This document shows, piece by piece, positions 34,048 to 42,092 of a stretch of DNA of 64,000 nucleotides. How positions within the stretch are numbered: the stretch's first letter is position 1; the number at the start of each line of letters is the position of its first letter. Below the pieces are notes generated by a model, which was not told the DNA's origin, made no database searches, and saw only the letters and a program-made list of their open reading frames with translations. The position numbers and the translations under genes were made by a program. The DNA is from an uncultured Bacteroides sp. (GTDB lineage Bacteria > Bacteroidota > Bacteroidia > Bacteroidales > Bacteroidaceae): the NCBI GenBank assembly GCA_937890825.1, contig CALADS010000007.1:1-64000 (forward strand). The letters run 5' to 3'.

Positions 34048-37000
34048 TTAATCTTCCTTGACACTGTCTATACGTTCTTCGTCTACATACCACAAAAATC
34101 CGTTGATTTGATAAGTATCATATCCCATACGTCGAATTAGCTTCATGTATTCCTGAACCTGTGTAATGTAGCTTTTTCTAGGCTTACCGAACTTGAAGTC
34201 CACGATGACAATTTCTTTATTTCTCATCATTACACGGTCTGGTCTGCGGCTGTGCAGACTATCATTTTCCATCCATATAATATTACATTCGTTGAAAATC
34301 TGCCAACTGCCTGCATACCAGTCTTTCACTTGTGGCAGCGATAGGGCACGATGTGTCCATTCACGTAGTTCGTTTTCTTGTTCTTTGCTGCCGATTACCC
34401 CTTCAAATACTAGTTTGGTCAAAGCTTCATCTATATCCCGTTCGGTATGTATAGCAGAAAAAAGCGTATGTAATAATCGTCCTCGTTGTATGAACCGTTT
34501 CGGCGATTCTTCTTCACGGATGCCTGCTATAAAATCCGCCGATCGGTTCGATTGTCTGAATTCCATATCATGCCGCTTGCTTGTCAGTTTCACAGGCAGT
34601 TTTTCAGGCTTTATCTGTAACTTATTCAGTGAAGAAGTCGTATCTTGTACTCCGGTTTGTTCAGAGACACATAAATCTCCACCTTCATAGATATTCTCTT
34701 CTTCCCGCCATTCAGCACCAGTTTGCTTAGCTACGGCAGGCAGTGTGGCAGCCAACAACTCACTCATAGTATTCTTTTGATTGTCGCGTGTCCAGATGAT
34801 CAAGTTCTTTTCGGCTCGTGTAAAGGCCACATAAAGCAGGTTTAGGTTGTCTACCCAAAGCTGAAGTCGCTCATGCAGGTAGTGTTTTCTATAAATAGAT
34901 TCTGCCATGACAGCAGAATAATTTACAGGAACCAAGTCGAGTGCGTTAAATGGTTTTACTTCAGGCGCACACCACACCAACTGATTGTTGGTTTCATTCT
35001 CCATCTTCCAATCACAGAATGGCAGTAATACGGTATGAAATTCCAGTCCTTTTGATTTATGTATGGATAAAATCCGTATACCTTCCACCTCACCGCTAGC
35101 GATGGTCTTTCTACACAAGGTTTCATTCCAATAATTTAGAAATGAAGTGAGATCAGAAGAGTGTTCTTGCAAATAGTCGATAACGGCATCAAAAAAAGCA
35201 AATAGATAAGCTTCCTGGTGGGGTATCCGGTTTATCTGAAAAATATCCAACAGTTCTTCCAGCAGTTCGTAGAGTGGCATCAACCTAAGCTCATCAAATC
35301 TAGTTGTGAAAGATGGAGGCAATGTATCTTCACTTTCCGAGAGAAGCGGACATGTCAACTGCAATTCATATTGGGCAATACTCTCTTGTGGATTAGACAG
35401 CAGACGTAGTGCATTGATCAACGTTGATACAGCCGCAGAAGAGTCAAGACGGAAAGCTTCATCCGATACAATATTCAGTTGCAGCTCTTTGTCAAAATAG
35501 TCTGCGATAAGCGGAATGTTTCTGTTTTTACGCACCAGAATGGCGATGTCGTGCTGTTGCACACCAGATGCCAATAGTCGTTCTACTTCTTGTCCTAAGG
35601 CATGCAATGTCTGTTCCATGTAGTCCTGTGAATCGTCGCCAGTAATAAAAGAAGTCTTGATGTACCCCTTGTTAACGGCTTTGGGCGATTGTTGCACAAC
35701 ATCAGCATAAGCCTCTTTCAGCGGTATACATTCTTCGTGTAATTCGGTCTGGTGTTTTTCATTCAAGTAACCGACGGCTTCTGTAAAGAAGGAATTATTG
35801 AACTGAATGATGTTTGCCTCACTGCGTCTGTTGGTAGTCAGCGTCTTTATCTGAATCAAAGAGGAGTTTAAGGCAAAAAAGTCTTCATCATTTTCAGCAG
35901 GGTCTGTTTGCTTGCCTAAATTGTTCAGAATGCTCCAATCACCGTTTCTCCAGCGGTAGATAGATTGCTTCACATCACCCACTATCAAGCTGTCGGCACC
36001 TTGCGAAAGTCCTTCCAACAGCAATAGACGGAAGTTTCCCCATTGCATACGGCTGGTATCTTGAAATTCATCAATCATGACAGTTTGAATATTTGCTCCT
36101 AGCTTCTCGAATACAAAGGAAGAGTCCCCTTCGCCTACCAGGCGGTGCAGTAGCGCATTGGTATCTGATAGCAGGAAACGGTTATGTTCCTTATTCAACA
36201 AGCGTACCTCCTCGTCAATGTGGTTAAGCAGTTGCAGTTTGTTTAAGTGCTGCAGAGATAAACGTACACTGTTTACAGTCTGGTTGCGCACAGGACGCAG
36301 TTTCTCAGCTTCCTGTAATAGCGGTATCAGTTCTTCGCCAGCCAATCGTACGATTTCGTTTTTGCGGGCTGAAGTCTTACTGCTCCAATTTTGTGCATTC
36401 TCCAGCGCTTTGCTTAGCGTGGCATTTAGCACATCTTTATCAGTAAGCCGTCCATCTCTCAACTTCCGGAAATAACTTCCAATTCCTTTGGATCCACCCT
36501 TTAAATCGTCCGGGTACAGTCCATGGCTTTCCAGGATACCTTCAAATTGCTCACTGAACCCTTTCATTTGTTCCAGCGCATCAGTTTCTTGTTCACGCAG
36601 CGCGTCTTTATAGAGCGGTATGTAGTTGGCATCGTGCAGCTTTATTCGCAGCATTTCTCCCCGCTCTATATAACCTTCGTTAAATATATTTTGTCCAAAT
36701 GATTTTATTTCTTCCGACACGTTCCAACGTTTGTCATTGGCTATACGTTCATTGATATAGTCTAGCAGCCAAGCCAATACAGGTGAAGTAGGAGTAAGCT
36801 TTTCTATCAAGCTGTCTACCGCCTCATCGAGTACCTCTGCATTATTCAGTTCTATGTTTAAGTTTGGGCTTAGTTCCAGTTCCCTGGCCAGATTACGCAT
36901 GACGGATTGAAAGAACGAGTCGATGGTTTCCACCCGGAATCGGCTATAATCATGCAGTATGTTTTGCAGGGCTTGTCCGGCACGCTTTCTCAGTTCCTCA

Positions 37001-37245
37001 TCCGGCAGATGGCATTGCTGACGAATGTGGTTCAGGTATGCTTCGGAAGCGGTATCACCTTTCCAGATGCCATAGAGTTGCTGCAAGATGCGTTCTTTCA
37101 TTTCGGTAGTCGCCTTGTTGGTAAAGGTTACCGCTAAAATTTGCCTGTATGCGTAGGGATTCAGTACCAGGTGTTTGATGTATTCTACAGCCAGTGTAAA
37201 TGTCTTTCCTGAACCGGCAGACGCTTTATATACTAATAGTTCCAT
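34048..37245 (-). CDS. AddA-like UvrD helicase-nuclease
   Basis: 1065 residues. The superfamily 1A helicase has Walker A ASAGSGKTFTLA at the very N-terminus, then QILAVTFTNKATTEMKERIL, the Walker B region MIDEFQDTSRMQW, GDVKQSIYRWR and LLYVAFTRAEKNL. The C-terminal segment EIVIVDFKFGKPRKSY carries a PD-(D/E)XK nuclease motif. It would unwind and cut DNA ends with the AddB-like partner encoded next. It follows the nucleotidyltransferase gene by 48 bp in a likely four-gene operon. Confidence 0.9.
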   Translation of the reverse strand: MELLVYKASAGSGKTFTLAVEYIKHLVLNPYAYRQILAVTFTNKATTEMKERILQQLYGIWKGDTASEAYLNHIRQQCHLPDEELRKRAGQALQNILHDYSRFRVETIDSFFQSVMRNLARELELSPNLNIELNNAEVLDEAVDSLIEKLTPTSPVLAWLLDYINERIANDKRWNVSEEIKSFGQNIFNEGYIERGEMLRIKLHDANYIPLYKDALREQETDALEQMKGFSEQFEGILESHGLYPDDLKGGSKGIGSYFRKLRDGRLTDKDVLNATLSKALENAQNWSSKTSARKNEIVRLAGEELIPLLQEAEKLRPVRNQTVNSVRLSLQHLNKLQLLNHIDEEVRLLNKEHNRFLLSDTNALLHRLVGEGDSSFVFEKLGANIQTVMIDEFQDTSRMQWGNFRLLLLEGLSQGADSLIVGDVKQSIYRWRNGDWSILNNLGKQTDPAENDEDFFALNSSLIQIKTLTTNRRSEANIIQFNNSFFTEAVGYLNEKHQTELHEECIPLKEAYADVVQQSPKAVNKGYIKTSFITGDDSQDYMEQTLHALGQEVERLLASGVQQHDIAILVRKNRNIPLIADYFDKELQLNIVSDEAFRLDSSAAVSTLINALRLLSNPQESIAQYELQLTCPLLSESEDTLPPSFTTRFDELRLMPLYELLEELLDIFQINRIPHQEAYLFAFFDAVIDYLQEHSSDLTSFLNYWNETLCRKTIASGEVEGIRILSIHKSKGLEFHTVLLPFCDWKMENETNNQLVWCAPEVKPFNALDLVPVNYSAVMAESIYRKHYLHERLQLWVDNLNLLYVAFTRAEKNLIIWTRDNQKNTMSELLAATLPAVAKQTGAEWREEENIYEGGDLCVSEQTGVQDTTSSLNKLQIKPEKLPVKLTSKRHDMEFRQSNRSADFIAGIREEESPKRFIQRGRLLHTLFSAIHTERDIDEALTKLVFEGVIGSKEQENELREWTHRALSLPQVKDWYAGSWQIFNECNIIWMENDSLHSRRPDRVMMRNKEIVIVDFKFGKPRKSYITQVQEYMKLIRRMGYDTYQINGFLWYVDEERIDSVKED

Positions 37246-37293
37246 ATTGATTGTTACGTGTACGATGAGGATTGTTCCACTAGATTTACTCTT

Positions 37294-38037
37294 TTATTTA
37301 GCCGACAGCATCCATTTTTCCGCCTCTTCTAAGGTGTCTGGTTTACCGATATCATACCATTGCAGGTGTGTGGGGCAGTAGCCCGTGATGCGAGTTTGCT
37401 GACACACTGATAAATAAAATGGGATGATGGAAAACTTATCTCCCCACTGGGAAGAATCCATGGCTGCAAACAGAGATGGAGAAAACACATGTACACCGCA
37501 AAAGGCATAGAGCTGGTGGACGTCAGGTGTGAATACAAAGTTGTCCGGGCGGGTTTCTCCTGTAGATTTATTCATCCATCCGCAAAGCAGTTTTTTTTGA
37601 TTGAACACCAGGTATCGCGATGTTTCTCTATGATTTACCAGAAGAGTTGCTTCCACCTGCTTCTGAAGGTGGAAATTATACAGTTCTCTTAAGTCTACAT
37701 CCGTCAGAATGTCAGCATTATGTACTAAAAACGGTTCGCCTCCATCCAAGAATGTACGTGCCTTACGTATGCCTCCGCCAGTATCCAGTAATTTTCCACG
37801 TTCGTCGCTGAAATGTATGTCGATGCCAAACGATTGATTCGCATGTATAAAATCTATAATTTGTTCTCCCAAATGATGAATATTGATAGTAATGTCGTTG
37901 CATCCTGCCTCTTTAAGACGCAGGATAACACGTTCCAGCATGGGCTTCCCGCCGACAGGAACCAATGCTTTGGGCATATGGTCTGTAAGAGGGCGGAGCC
38001 GAGTGCCTAGTCCGGCTGCAAATACTAGAGCTTTCAT
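37294..38037 (-). CDS. MurU-like sugar-1-phosphate nucleotidyltransferase
   Basis: 247 residues with the nucleotidyltransferase fold. The N-terminus has the nucleotide-binding GLGTRLRPLTDHMPKALVPV, then FLVHNADILTDVDL with the metal-binding Asp. It lies 8 bp after a gene for an AmgK-type sugar kinase, which is the arrangement of the AmgK-MurU cell-wall recycling route. There AmgK phosphorylates MurNAc at C1 and MurU makes UDP-MurNAc. The substrate is inferred from that pairing. Confidence 0.85.
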   Translation of the reverse strand: MKALVFAAGLGTRLRPLTDHMPKALVPVGGKPMLERVILRLKEAGCNDITINIHHLGEQIIDFIHANQSFGIDIHFSDERGKLLDTGGGIRKARTFLDGGEPFLVHNADILTDVDLRELYNFHLQKQVEATLLVNHRETSRYLVFNQKKLLCGWMNKSTGETRPDNFVFTPDVHQLYAFCGVHVFSPSLFAAMDSSQWGDKFSIIPFYLSVCQQTRITGYCPTHLQWYDIGKPDTLEEAEKWMLSAK

Positions 38038-38045
38038 GATGTTTT

Positions 38046-39464
38046 TTAATCTAAGATGCTGTGAATATTTTGTTCTCGATGTTCCAGAATAATTTTTATG
38101 CCAAATTTCTGATGCAGATGTTCGGCCAATCGCTGTGCACTATAGACGGAGCGATGTTGTCCGCCAGTACAGCCGAAACAAACAGACAGATTGGAAAACC
38201 CCCGTTCTATATAGCGTTCTACAGAGGCGTCTACCAGACCGTACACATGTTCCAGAAAACGGATGATTTCTCCGTCGTTTTCTAGAAAATCTATAACCGG
38301 CTTGTCCAGTCCGGTAAGTGACTTGTAGCGATCGTATCTGCCGGGATTATGTACGGCTCTGCAATCAAATACAAACCCTCCACCGTTGCCCGACGGGTCT
38401 TCCGGTATACCTTTCTTGTAAGAAAAGCTTTTTACATTGACTACCAATGTACTGGCGGGTGAACTGGCAAACTGCGGTAATTCTGTTAGTTGCCTGAGTA
38501 CACTGCATAAATACGGGTATTCAGGGAAGGAATCAGTCAGAAGTTTTCTTAAATTAGCGATGGCATAAGGAATGCTTTGCAGAAAGTGTTTTTTCTTTTC
38601 AAAATATCCTCGGAAACCATAGGCACCCAACACCTGCAAGGTGCGAAACAGTACGAAGTGTTTCAGCTGGGCATAGAACTCGTCATCATCTACTGTAGTA
38701 TAGCGTTGGAGTTCATCCAAATATTCCGACAGTAATTCCTGACGGATTTCATCCGTGAAATTAGCCTTTGCCTGCCATAAGAACGAAGCTATGTCATAGT
38801 AATAAGGTCCTTTTCTTCCTCCTTGAAAGTCTATGAACCATGGTTGGCTTTCATGAATCATAACATTTCTGCTTTGAAAGTCACGATACATAAAAGTGGA
38901 CGATTCACTCTGTAGCAGCACACGGGCTAAAGACTGATAATCATTCTCCAGCAGGTCTTCTTGAAATACGATGCCGCTAGGCTTTAGGAAACAGTATTTG
39001 AAATAATTCAAATCCCAAAAAATACACCGTTGATTAAAGGCGGGCAGCGGATAGCAGCGTGAAAAGTCAAAATCTTTCGCTCCTGCAAATTGAATGGCAG
39101 GCAACAGTCGGACAGTCTTGCGCAACAGGTCTTTTTCCATAGGTGTGTAATGCTGGGTATGCCGTCCGTTTTCTATGGCATCAAATAGAAGTGTGTCGCC
39201 TAAATCTTCTTGCAGATAAAGCATATGGTCGTCCGACACGGCTACTACCTGAGGTACAGCAATGCCTTTTTGGCGAAAATGGGCAGCCATATAAAGGAAT
39301 GCCTCGTTTTCTTCTTTCGACTCGCCGCTTACACCAATGAAAGAGGGGGTACCCGACAGCCGAAAGTAGCTGCGGTTGGAACCGGATGTAGGTAATTCAA
39401 TGACAGAAGTCGGTTCGATGCCGGTGTATTTAATATAGAGTTCTTTAAGTTGTTCTGTTACCAT
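38046..39464 (-). CDS. AmgK-like kinase fused to a RapZ C-terminal domain
   Basis: 472 residues with two parts. Residues 1-330 are an aminoglycoside-phosphotransferase-fold sugar kinase. The catalytic loop is FMYRDFQSRNVMI and the metal site is FIDFQGGRKGPYYYDIASF. Residues from about 340 match the C-terminal domain of the RNase adaptor RapZ, including the ligand-binding CTGGQHRSVYSAQRLAEHL. The kinase would act as AmgK (MurNAc/GlcNAc 1-kinase) in cell-wall recycling. The RapZ part senses glucosamine-6-phosphate in E. coli, so it may let the kinase respond to amino-sugar supply. It heads the operon with the MurU-like gene. Confidence 0.85.
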   Translation of the reverse strand: MVTEQLKELYIKYTGIEPTSVIELPTSGSNRSYFRLSGTPSFIGVSGESKEENEAFLYMAAHFRQKGIAVPQVVAVSDDHMLYLQEDLGDTLLFDAIENGRHTQHYTPMEKDLLRKTVRLLPAIQFAGAKDFDFSRCYPLPAFNQRCIFWDLNYFKYCFLKPSGIVFQEDLLENDYQSLARVLLQSESSTFMYRDFQSRNVMIHESQPWFIDFQGGRKGPYYYDIASFLWQAKANFTDEIRQELLSEYLDELQRYTTVDDDEFYAQLKHFVLFRTLQVLGAYGFRGYFEKKKHFLQSIPYAIANLRKLLTDSFPEYPYLCSVLRQLTELPQFASSPASTLVVNVKSFSYKKGIPEDPSGNGGGFVFDCRAVHNPGRYDRYKSLTGLDKPVIDFLENDGEIIRFLEHVYGLVDASVERYIERGFSNLSVCFGCTGGQHRSVYSAQRLAEHLHQKFGIKIILEHREQNIHSILD

Positions 39465-39505
39465 TATCGAGTTAGTTTTGCGATTCTTGATTTATATTGT
39501 AGTTA

Positions 39506-39513
39506 CAAAAATA
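39506..39513 (-). promoter_or_regulatory. -7 box of the amgK-murU-addAB operon
   Basis: TATTTTTG on the minus strand lies 42 bp before the first start codon. It is the only strong box upstream of the four genes. Confidence 0.55.
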
Positions 39514-39558
39514 AGAAATAAAATCAGGAAAGCCTTGTTTCTTTCAGAAACTTTTTAC

Positions 39559-39566
39559 TACCTTTG
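39559..39566 (+). promoter_or_regulatory. -7 box of tRNA-Gly
   Basis: TACCTTTG, an exact match, ends 22 bp before the tRNA 5' end. A TTG lies about 20 bp further upstream. Confidence 0.65.
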
Positions 39567-39588
39567 CCGCATACAAGAAATGGGATTT

Positions 39589-39661
39589 GCGGCAGTAGCT
39601 CAGTTGGTAGAGCATCAGCTTCCCAAGCTGAGGGTCGCGGGTTCGAGCCCCGTTTGCCGCT
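39589..39661 (+). tRNA. tRNA-Gly (anticodon CCC)
   Basis: A 73-nt cloverleaf: acceptor GCGGCAG/TTGCCGC with discriminator T, D arm GCTC/GAGC, anticodon stem TCAGC/GCTGA around loop TTCCCAA, and a T arm with TTCGAGC. The anticodon is CCC. The CCA end is not encoded. Confidence 0.95.
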
Positions 39662-39670
39662 CACATTGAT

Positions 39671-39707
39671 AAAGAGGGAGTTACAAATTAAAGGTAACTC
39701 CCTCTTT
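39671..39707 (+). terminator. Intrinsic terminator of tRNA-Gly
   Basis: A perfect 14-bp stem (39671-39684 with 39694-39707) includes the GGAGTTAC/GTAACTCC core also seen after tRNA-Pro. It ends in a short T run. Confidence 0.8.
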
Positions 39708-39736
39708 TATATTGGTTATCACTTAATTGATATGAT

Positions 39737-40000
39737 ATGAAAAACTGGAGAGAAATCAGGCAGGACATTAAAGAGGCTATGGAAGATGCATTCTACGACT
39801 GTAAGGTGAAGTATTACAAACCGAAGGATGGTGATTATGCTTATTTTAAAGTTGAAATAGACGACCTGCTTGTGACGGAAACCGAGGTAGAATCCGCCCT
39901 GGAAGAAGTTATGGTACATCATGTTTTAGAACCAGAGTGGTACAGAGAGGGAGAGGTTCATTTAATAGCCTATTGGGATGATGGTGAGTGTGAATTTTAA
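39737..40000 (+). CDS. Small hypothetical protein
   Basis: 87 residues, acidic, with no membrane segment or signal peptide. It opens with a predicted helix (NWREIRQDIKEAMEDAFYD), then alternating strands (KVKYYKPKDGDYAYFKVEID), a second helix (ETEVESALEEVMVHHVL) and a terminal strand ending DDGECEF. I do not recognise the family. It lies between the tRNA-Gly terminator and its own terminator, and no clear promoter is seen, so it may be transcribed by read-through from the tRNA. Codon use looks ordinary and the frame is intact, so I think it is a real gene. Confidence 0.6.
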   Translation: MKNWREIRQDIKEAMEDAFYDCKVKYYKPKDGDYAYFKVEIDDLLVTETEVESALEEVMVHHVLEPEWYREGEVHLIAYWDDGECEF

Positions 40001-40021
40001 TTAGAGCATACATGGATAAAT

Positions 40022-40056
40022 AAAATAGCCTGCATTGTGTTTTTGCAGGCTATTTT
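40022..40056. terminator. Bidirectional terminator between the small gene and the GMP synthase
   Basis: A perfect 13-bp stem (40022-40034 with 40044-40056) with a 9-nt loop is bordered by A and T runs. It sits between convergent genes and can serve both. Confidence 0.8.
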
Positions 40057-40079
40057 ATTATGCGCTCAAAGGCTTTATT

Positions 40080-41387
40080 TTATTCCCATTCGATGGTTGC
40101 ATTCGGCTTCGGCGACATATCGTAGCAGACACGGTTCACATTTTTCACTTCTTTAAGAATGCGGTCCGTAATCTTCATCAAGATAGGCCAGTCCACCGGT
40201 TCGATGGTAGCTGTCATGGCATCCACCGTATTGACTGCACGGATAATTACCGGCCAGTCGAAAGAACGGGCATTATCGCGCACACCCACTGACTTGAAGT
40301 CGGGCACCACGGTAAAGTATTGCCATACCTTCTTGTCCAATCCGGCTTTCTGGAATTCTTCGCGCAAGATAGCATCCGACTCACGGACAGCTTCCAAACG
40401 GTCGCGTGTAATGGCCCCCAAGCAGCGTACACCCAGACCAGGACCAGGGAACGGCTGGCGGTAAACCATTTCATAAGGCAAGCCCAGTTCCAAACCGCAG
40501 GCACGTACTTCGTCCTTGAACAACTGACGTAGCGGTTCCACCAATTCAAATTTCAAGTCTTCGGGCAGACCACCTACATTGTGATGTGATTTTACCATCT
40601 TGGCAGTCTTCGTGCCACTTTCCACGATGTCGGGATAGATGGTACCTTGTCCTAAGAAATCGATACCGTTCAGCTTGCGTGCCTCTTCTTCGAACACACG
40701 GATAAATTCGCCGCCGATGATTTTACGCTTCTGTTCCGGATCAGCTACACCGGCCAGTTTGGTCAGGAAGCGTTCAGTCACATCACAGTAAATCAGGTTT
40801 GCCTTCAGCTGGTTGCGGAATACTTCCACCACATCTTCTGATTCACCTTTACGCATTAAACCATGGTTCACATGCACACATACCAAATTATCGCCAATAG
40901 CCTTGAGCAGCAAAGCAGCTACTACCGAGCTGTCTACACCCCCCGACAAAGCCAGCAATACCTTCTTGTCGCCTACCTGACGGCGCACCAGTTCAACTTG
41001 GTCGGCCACGAAATTCTTCATGTTCCAATTGGTTTCAGCGTGGCAAGTATCCAGTACAAATCCCTTCACTGCTTCCTTCACCGCTTCCATATCATCAGTA
41101 AAGGCAGGAAGTTTCACTTCGCAAAGGGCTTTGTCATGGCCGGCAGCCATCACCGGAATACCCAATTCATAAATACCCGGAAGTACATCAATCTCCACTC
41201 CGTCGATGACATTGTTCGGACCTCCATTAATAATAATACCCTTTACATTGGGTAACGCCTTCAGTTCATCTACTGTAATATCGTGAGGATAAATCTCACT
41301 ATATACTCCTAACGCACGGATGGCACGAGCCACCACCGTGTTTTCATGACTACCCAGGTCAAGAATGACAATCATATCCTGTTTCAT
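40080..41387 (-). CDS. guaA: GMP synthase with a shortened, degenerate amidotransferase half
   Basis: 435 residues; full GuaA is about 510-525. The ATP-pyrophosphatase domain is intact: the PP-loop LSGGVDSS at about 147-154, then FLGQGTIYPDIVESG, and the C-terminal dimerisation part FPGPGLGVRCLG ... CYDMSPKPNATIEWE. The N-terminal glutaminase part is only about 115 residues instead of about 200. Where the family has the nucleophile Cys (GICYG), this protein has AAGHDKA, and the His-Glu pair is not recognisable. It should still convert XMP to GMP, but with free ammonia rather than glutamine. A separate full GuaA may exist elsewhere in the genome. Confidence 0.85.
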   Translation of the reverse strand: MKQDMIVILDLGSHENTVVARAIRALGVYSEIYPHDITVDELKALPNVKGIIINGGPNNVIDGVEIDVLPGIYELGIPVMAAGHDKALCEVKLPAFTDDMEAVKEAVKGFVLDTCHAETNWNMKNFVADQVELVRRQVGDKKVLLALSGGVDSSVVAALLLKAIGDNLVCVHVNHGLMRKGESEDVVEVFRNQLKANLIYCDVTERFLTKLAGVADPEQKRKIIGGEFIRVFEEEARKLNGIDFLGQGTIYPDIVESGTKTAKMVKSHHNVGGLPEDLKFELVEPLRQLFKDEVRACGLELGLPYEMVYRQPFPGPGLGVRCLGAITRDRLEAVRESDAILREEFQKAGLDKKVWQYFTVVPDFKSVGVRDNARSFDWPVIIRAVNTVDAMTATIEPVDWPILMKITDRILKEVKNVNRVCYDMSPKPNATIEWE

Positions 41388-41445
41388 CTGATTATAAATC
41401 TAAAAAATTATGTATTGTTTTAGTTGCTGTTCTCAAAATTTGGTG

Positions 41446-41453
41446 TAAAGTTA
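41446..41453 (-). promoter_or_regulatory. Possible -7 box of the GMP synthase
   Basis: TAACTTTA on the minus strand differs from TAnnTTTG at the last base. It lies 59 bp before the start codon. Confidence 0.35.
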
Positions 41454-41876
41454 GTAAAAAAAGAATTTCGTGATGAATCAGAACCCGCAAAAAAAATCAT
41501 TTTTCTCCTGGATACCTTGTTTTTGCTATACTTATATAGCAATTCTGCAACTAAAAATAGATTTTATACTTACAGTATAAACCCATGGGAATGTGGATAA
41601 TTAGTTGCCTTTAGTGCTTTCGAATCGGCCTTCCATACCTTCTCCTGAAGATATGTTGTTATTCTCTTGCATAGCCCTCAGTTCACCTTTCACCCCTTTC
41701 ATCTTGATTATCAGGAGGTGAATGGTGAATGGTGAAGGATAGGATTTTTTGGGAACAGTGAGTGAAAAGTACTGCCTGTTTCTGAAATTTTTATGGCATT
41801 AGAATTTATTTTTATGCCGTTAGATTTTTTCTGATGGTATCCGATGAAATTTTACCTGTAGGTTTGCGGATTTTTC

Positions 41877-41950
41877 TCCATGGATTCGGCTCCGTAAATG
41901 ACAGCTTTCTGAGTCCAAATCCATGGACTTTTCATCCTGAATCCATGGAC
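41877..41950. repeat. Three copies of a TCCATGGA-centred repeat
   Basis: GAATCCATGGA-type sequences occur at 41877-41887 (inverted), 41918-41928 and 41940-41950. The last two share AATCCATGGAC exactly. The core TCCATGGA is itself a palindrome. They lie 70-145 bp upstream of the first VapE promoter and could be protein-binding sites. Confidence 0.5.
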
Positions 41951-42020
41951 GGATAATTCCTTCTCCTTGGTGCGAAAAATTAAACACTTCAAAGGTCGAC
42001 TCTGATAGATTTTCGCTGAT

Positions 42021-42068
42021 TATATTTGCAAAAAAACTTGACTTCAGCTTTTTCGTGCAGTATATTTG
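42021..42068 (+). promoter_or_regulatory. Two tandem -7 boxes of the VapE-type gene
   Basis: TATATTTG occurs twice, at 42021-42028 and 42061-42068, both exact TAnnTTTG matches. The second has a TTG about 20 bp upstream and lies 25 bp before the start codon. Confidence 0.6.
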
Positions 42069-42092
42069 CTCCCTGTTTAAATCTAACTCTTT

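Larger units (their letters stand above)
41388..42092. other. 700-bp non-coding region with short repeats
   Basis: No convincing gene in 705 bp. It holds a weak box for guaA, a tandem run of GGTGAAT-like units near 41715-41740, and imperfect direct repeats of ATGGCATTAGAATTT near 41793-41850. It also has three copies of TCCATGGA with similar flanks (41877-41887 inverted, 41918-41928, 41940-41950) and two strong -7 boxes facing the VapE-type gene. Confidence 0.6.

Noticed and set aside
41388..42092. CRISPR-like array in the repeat-rich leader
   Set aside because: The repeats are only 8-15 bp, irregularly spaced and partly inverted, and no cas gene is present.
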